From contig CAMPJM010000234.1 in the NCBI GenBank assembly GCA_946886805.1, positions 1 through 6,549 on the forward strand: a DNA stretch of 6,549 nt, written 5' to 3'. The stretch is from an uncultured Flammeovirgaceae bacterium (lineage in GTDB: Bacteria; Bacteroidota; Bacteroidia; Cytophagales; Cyclobacteriaceae). Position numbers and translations under genes: made by a program. Of this stretch, positions 6,201-6,549 are shown one piece after another. Positions within the stretch are counted from its first letter, which is position 1, and each line of letters starts with the position of its first letter. The notes under the pieces were generated by a model. That model did no database searches and was not told where the DNA came from. It saw nothing but the letters and a program-made list of their open reading frames with translations.

Positions 6201-6549
6201 ACTAAAACTAGGTTGACCATTAAAGCATACGCTAATAGAATCCCTTTTAGAGATATAGAGCAAAACCTAACTGGGCCTGATTCGCATTCCTTTACGCTCT
6301 TCGACTATTACCCCCAAGGCCCACCCCCTCCCCAAACCATAGCAGCAATACAGGGAGAGCCTCTCACCCTCTCCAGCGAGGACAATGCGCCACACAACCA
6401 CTACCAATGGCAAAAAAATATTGGCGGCACCTGGACTAATATATCTGGAGCAACATTAATTTCTTATACCGCGTCATCGGTAGCAGAGGGAGATTCCTTC
6501 CGCTGTGAGATAACCAATGATTGGGTGACGGGGATGACGCTTTATAGCC
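3210..6549 (+). CDS. Secreted multidomain protein with discoidin-like, cadherin/Ig-like and plant-type LRR domains; 3'-truncated by window edge
   Basis: The frame runs 1113 complete codons from ATG 3210 to the right edge with no stop. ATG 3210 is chosen because it opens directly into a signal peptide (residues 1 to about 25: RK, hydrophobic ALFIIFLICLL, cleavage near YSQG). Then come a discoidin/F5-8C-like domain (about 31-163; AYIDLGK, RYLRFT); a cadherin/Ig-like domain (166-258; NAPPVL, DPDNG, DNGDG); an unassigned beta-rich module (about 270-441), possibly a sugar-binding jelly roll; a second cadherin/Ig-like domain (447-538); an LRR N-terminal cap (about 546-592; ALVDLYNSAGGDEWTNNTNW); 17 LRRs (593-990); a proline-rich linker (1035-1041); and the start of an Ig-like domain (from about 1044; HYQWQK, FRCEITN). 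It is probably exported and surface-bound, acting in adhesion or glycan/protein binding. A type IX sorting domain would be expected at the missing C-terminus. No catalytic domain is seen. Confidence 0.93.
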   Translation, partial: MRKNYALFIIFLICLLQISQDSYSQGSSQKLVLNPSMVTNESAYGDPGMLVDEQAIANDPLNGAGGAPQTNWFPGWGDKHPASAYIDLGKVYELTHVSLYDNNGKGDFIVEQGTPGNWAPLFTDPLNYYQVWNNNEVLATTRYLRFTRVTTSSNAHELVLYGSVVNAPPVLTAVGEQVVGEGETLTLLLAATDPDNGSLSFSLDSNAEFITLNDNGDGSATLTANPPNGSAGVYTVNVTITDSSGGQTIESFILTVNNSETGNPPSTTDPLQVIGIDFHDWRNSTPSNWNGLSERAVGGTVANLKNLTGQNTSYSITVTDTFNGTGLSNLSTGNDSGPVPDGVMSTFWYNQYNHGILKLILDKTKKYTFKIYGGRDGTNDDKSADYTIGEQTVSLYNFNNTQNAAVIENVIPDANNEVFLSMTNSTGYTYAILNGIVIEEYAVAPTNTPPVLASIGNQTIIEGELLNIPLSATDSDSDPLSFSLSTAADFISLMDNGDGTAVLSSTGGEVVIGNYELTVSVSDGNGGVGSEIFEVSFVPDEGEVPDAIEYQALVDLYNSAGGDEWTNNTNWMVGTSSGEFDNWHGVTVANGDVTQILLSNNELTGSIPLSIKNLRSLSNLNLSVNSLTGPVPHSIGDLINLKILQLSFNFLESIPESLTDLTNLERLHLSYNFILRGEIPSEIDKLSKLTHFYAENNSLTGSIPSSIGNLDSLKVLYLSHNFISGQIPTEIGSCENLEYLVLHSNDIIGEIPQTIGNLLSLIQINMSYNQIGGAIPETLSNLSNLRYLLLDGNILEGDIPQDIVELRELFWLNLGNNNISGTIPINIGNLEALTILYLHGNSISGNIPESIGNLKNINELGLNGNNLSGSIPISIGDLFNLTGLALEGNNLSGPIPESIGNCINLEEVRLHINQLSGQLPESLGHLKKLKKLLLYSNEFSGHLPVSLGGLDALENLRIFNNDLEGPIPESINQLNKLTYLDINLNRFTTLPNFSNHPTKTRLTIKAYANRIPFRDIEQNLTGPDSHSFTLFDYYPQGPPPPQTIAAIQGEPLTLSSEDNAPHNHYQWQKNIGGTWTNISGATLISYTASSVAEGDSFRCEITNDWVTGMTLYS
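4986..6179 (+). repeat. Tandem array of 17 plant-type leucine-rich repeats (24 residues, 72 bases each)
   Basis: Protein residues 593-990 follow the pattern LxLxxNxLxGxIPxxIGNLxxL. The key Asn recurs at residues 601, 625, 649, 672, 697, 721 and then every 24 residues to 985. Repeat 3 lacks one residue (NFLESIP) and repeat 4 has one extra (NFILRGEIP), so the phase is restored. The xIPxxIGNL segment is the plant-specific LRR class, also known in bacterial surface proteins. The last repeat is degenerate (NRFTTLPNF) and closes the solenoid. At DNA level the copies are clearly diverged, so this is an old array rather than a recent expansion. Confidence 0.93.

Overview
The window looks like a piece of a Bacteroidota genome, most likely a marine-type flavobacterium. 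The clues are AT-rich DNA, genes with little or no Shine-Dalgarno sequence, an M1 peptidase of a kind frequent in that phylum, a small HEXXH membrane protein resembling flavobacterial hypothetical proteins, and a long secreted multidomain protein of the sort usually exported by the type IX secretion system. This assignment rests on recognising families, not on a database search.

Layout. Positions 1-1200 (+) hold the C-terminal two thirds of an M1 zinc aminopeptidase, cut by the left edge. It converges on a 191-residue 2H phosphoesterase (2'-5' RNA ligase-like; 1252-1827, -) across 51 bases that hold a probable weak terminator. Positions 1828-2136 are non-coding and contain a compact element of nested inverted and direct repeats (1884-2005). 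A 109-residue membrane protein with an HEXXH motif follows (2137-2466, +). Positions 2467-3209 are a 743-base gap with a degenerate CAGGATT repeat, an extremely AT-rich island and several small hairpins.

The rest, from 3210 to the right edge, is one open reading frame of at least 1113 codons with no stop before the edge. Its product reads, in order: signal peptide, discoidin-like (F5/8 type C-like) domain, cadherin/Ig-like domain, an unassigned beta-rich module, a second cadherin/Ig-like domain, an LRR cap, 17 plant-type leucine-rich repeats of 24 residues, a proline-rich linker and the start of an Ig-like domain. It is probably a cell-surface or secreted adhesion or ligand-binding protein.

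No operon links these genes; each appears to be its own transcription unit. The most notable items are the plant-like LRR array, with its sharp base-composition contrast to the flanking modules and a hint of block duplication; the small HEXXH membrane protein; and the repeat element at 1884-2005. I see no CRISPR array, tRNA, rRNA or intact mobile element.
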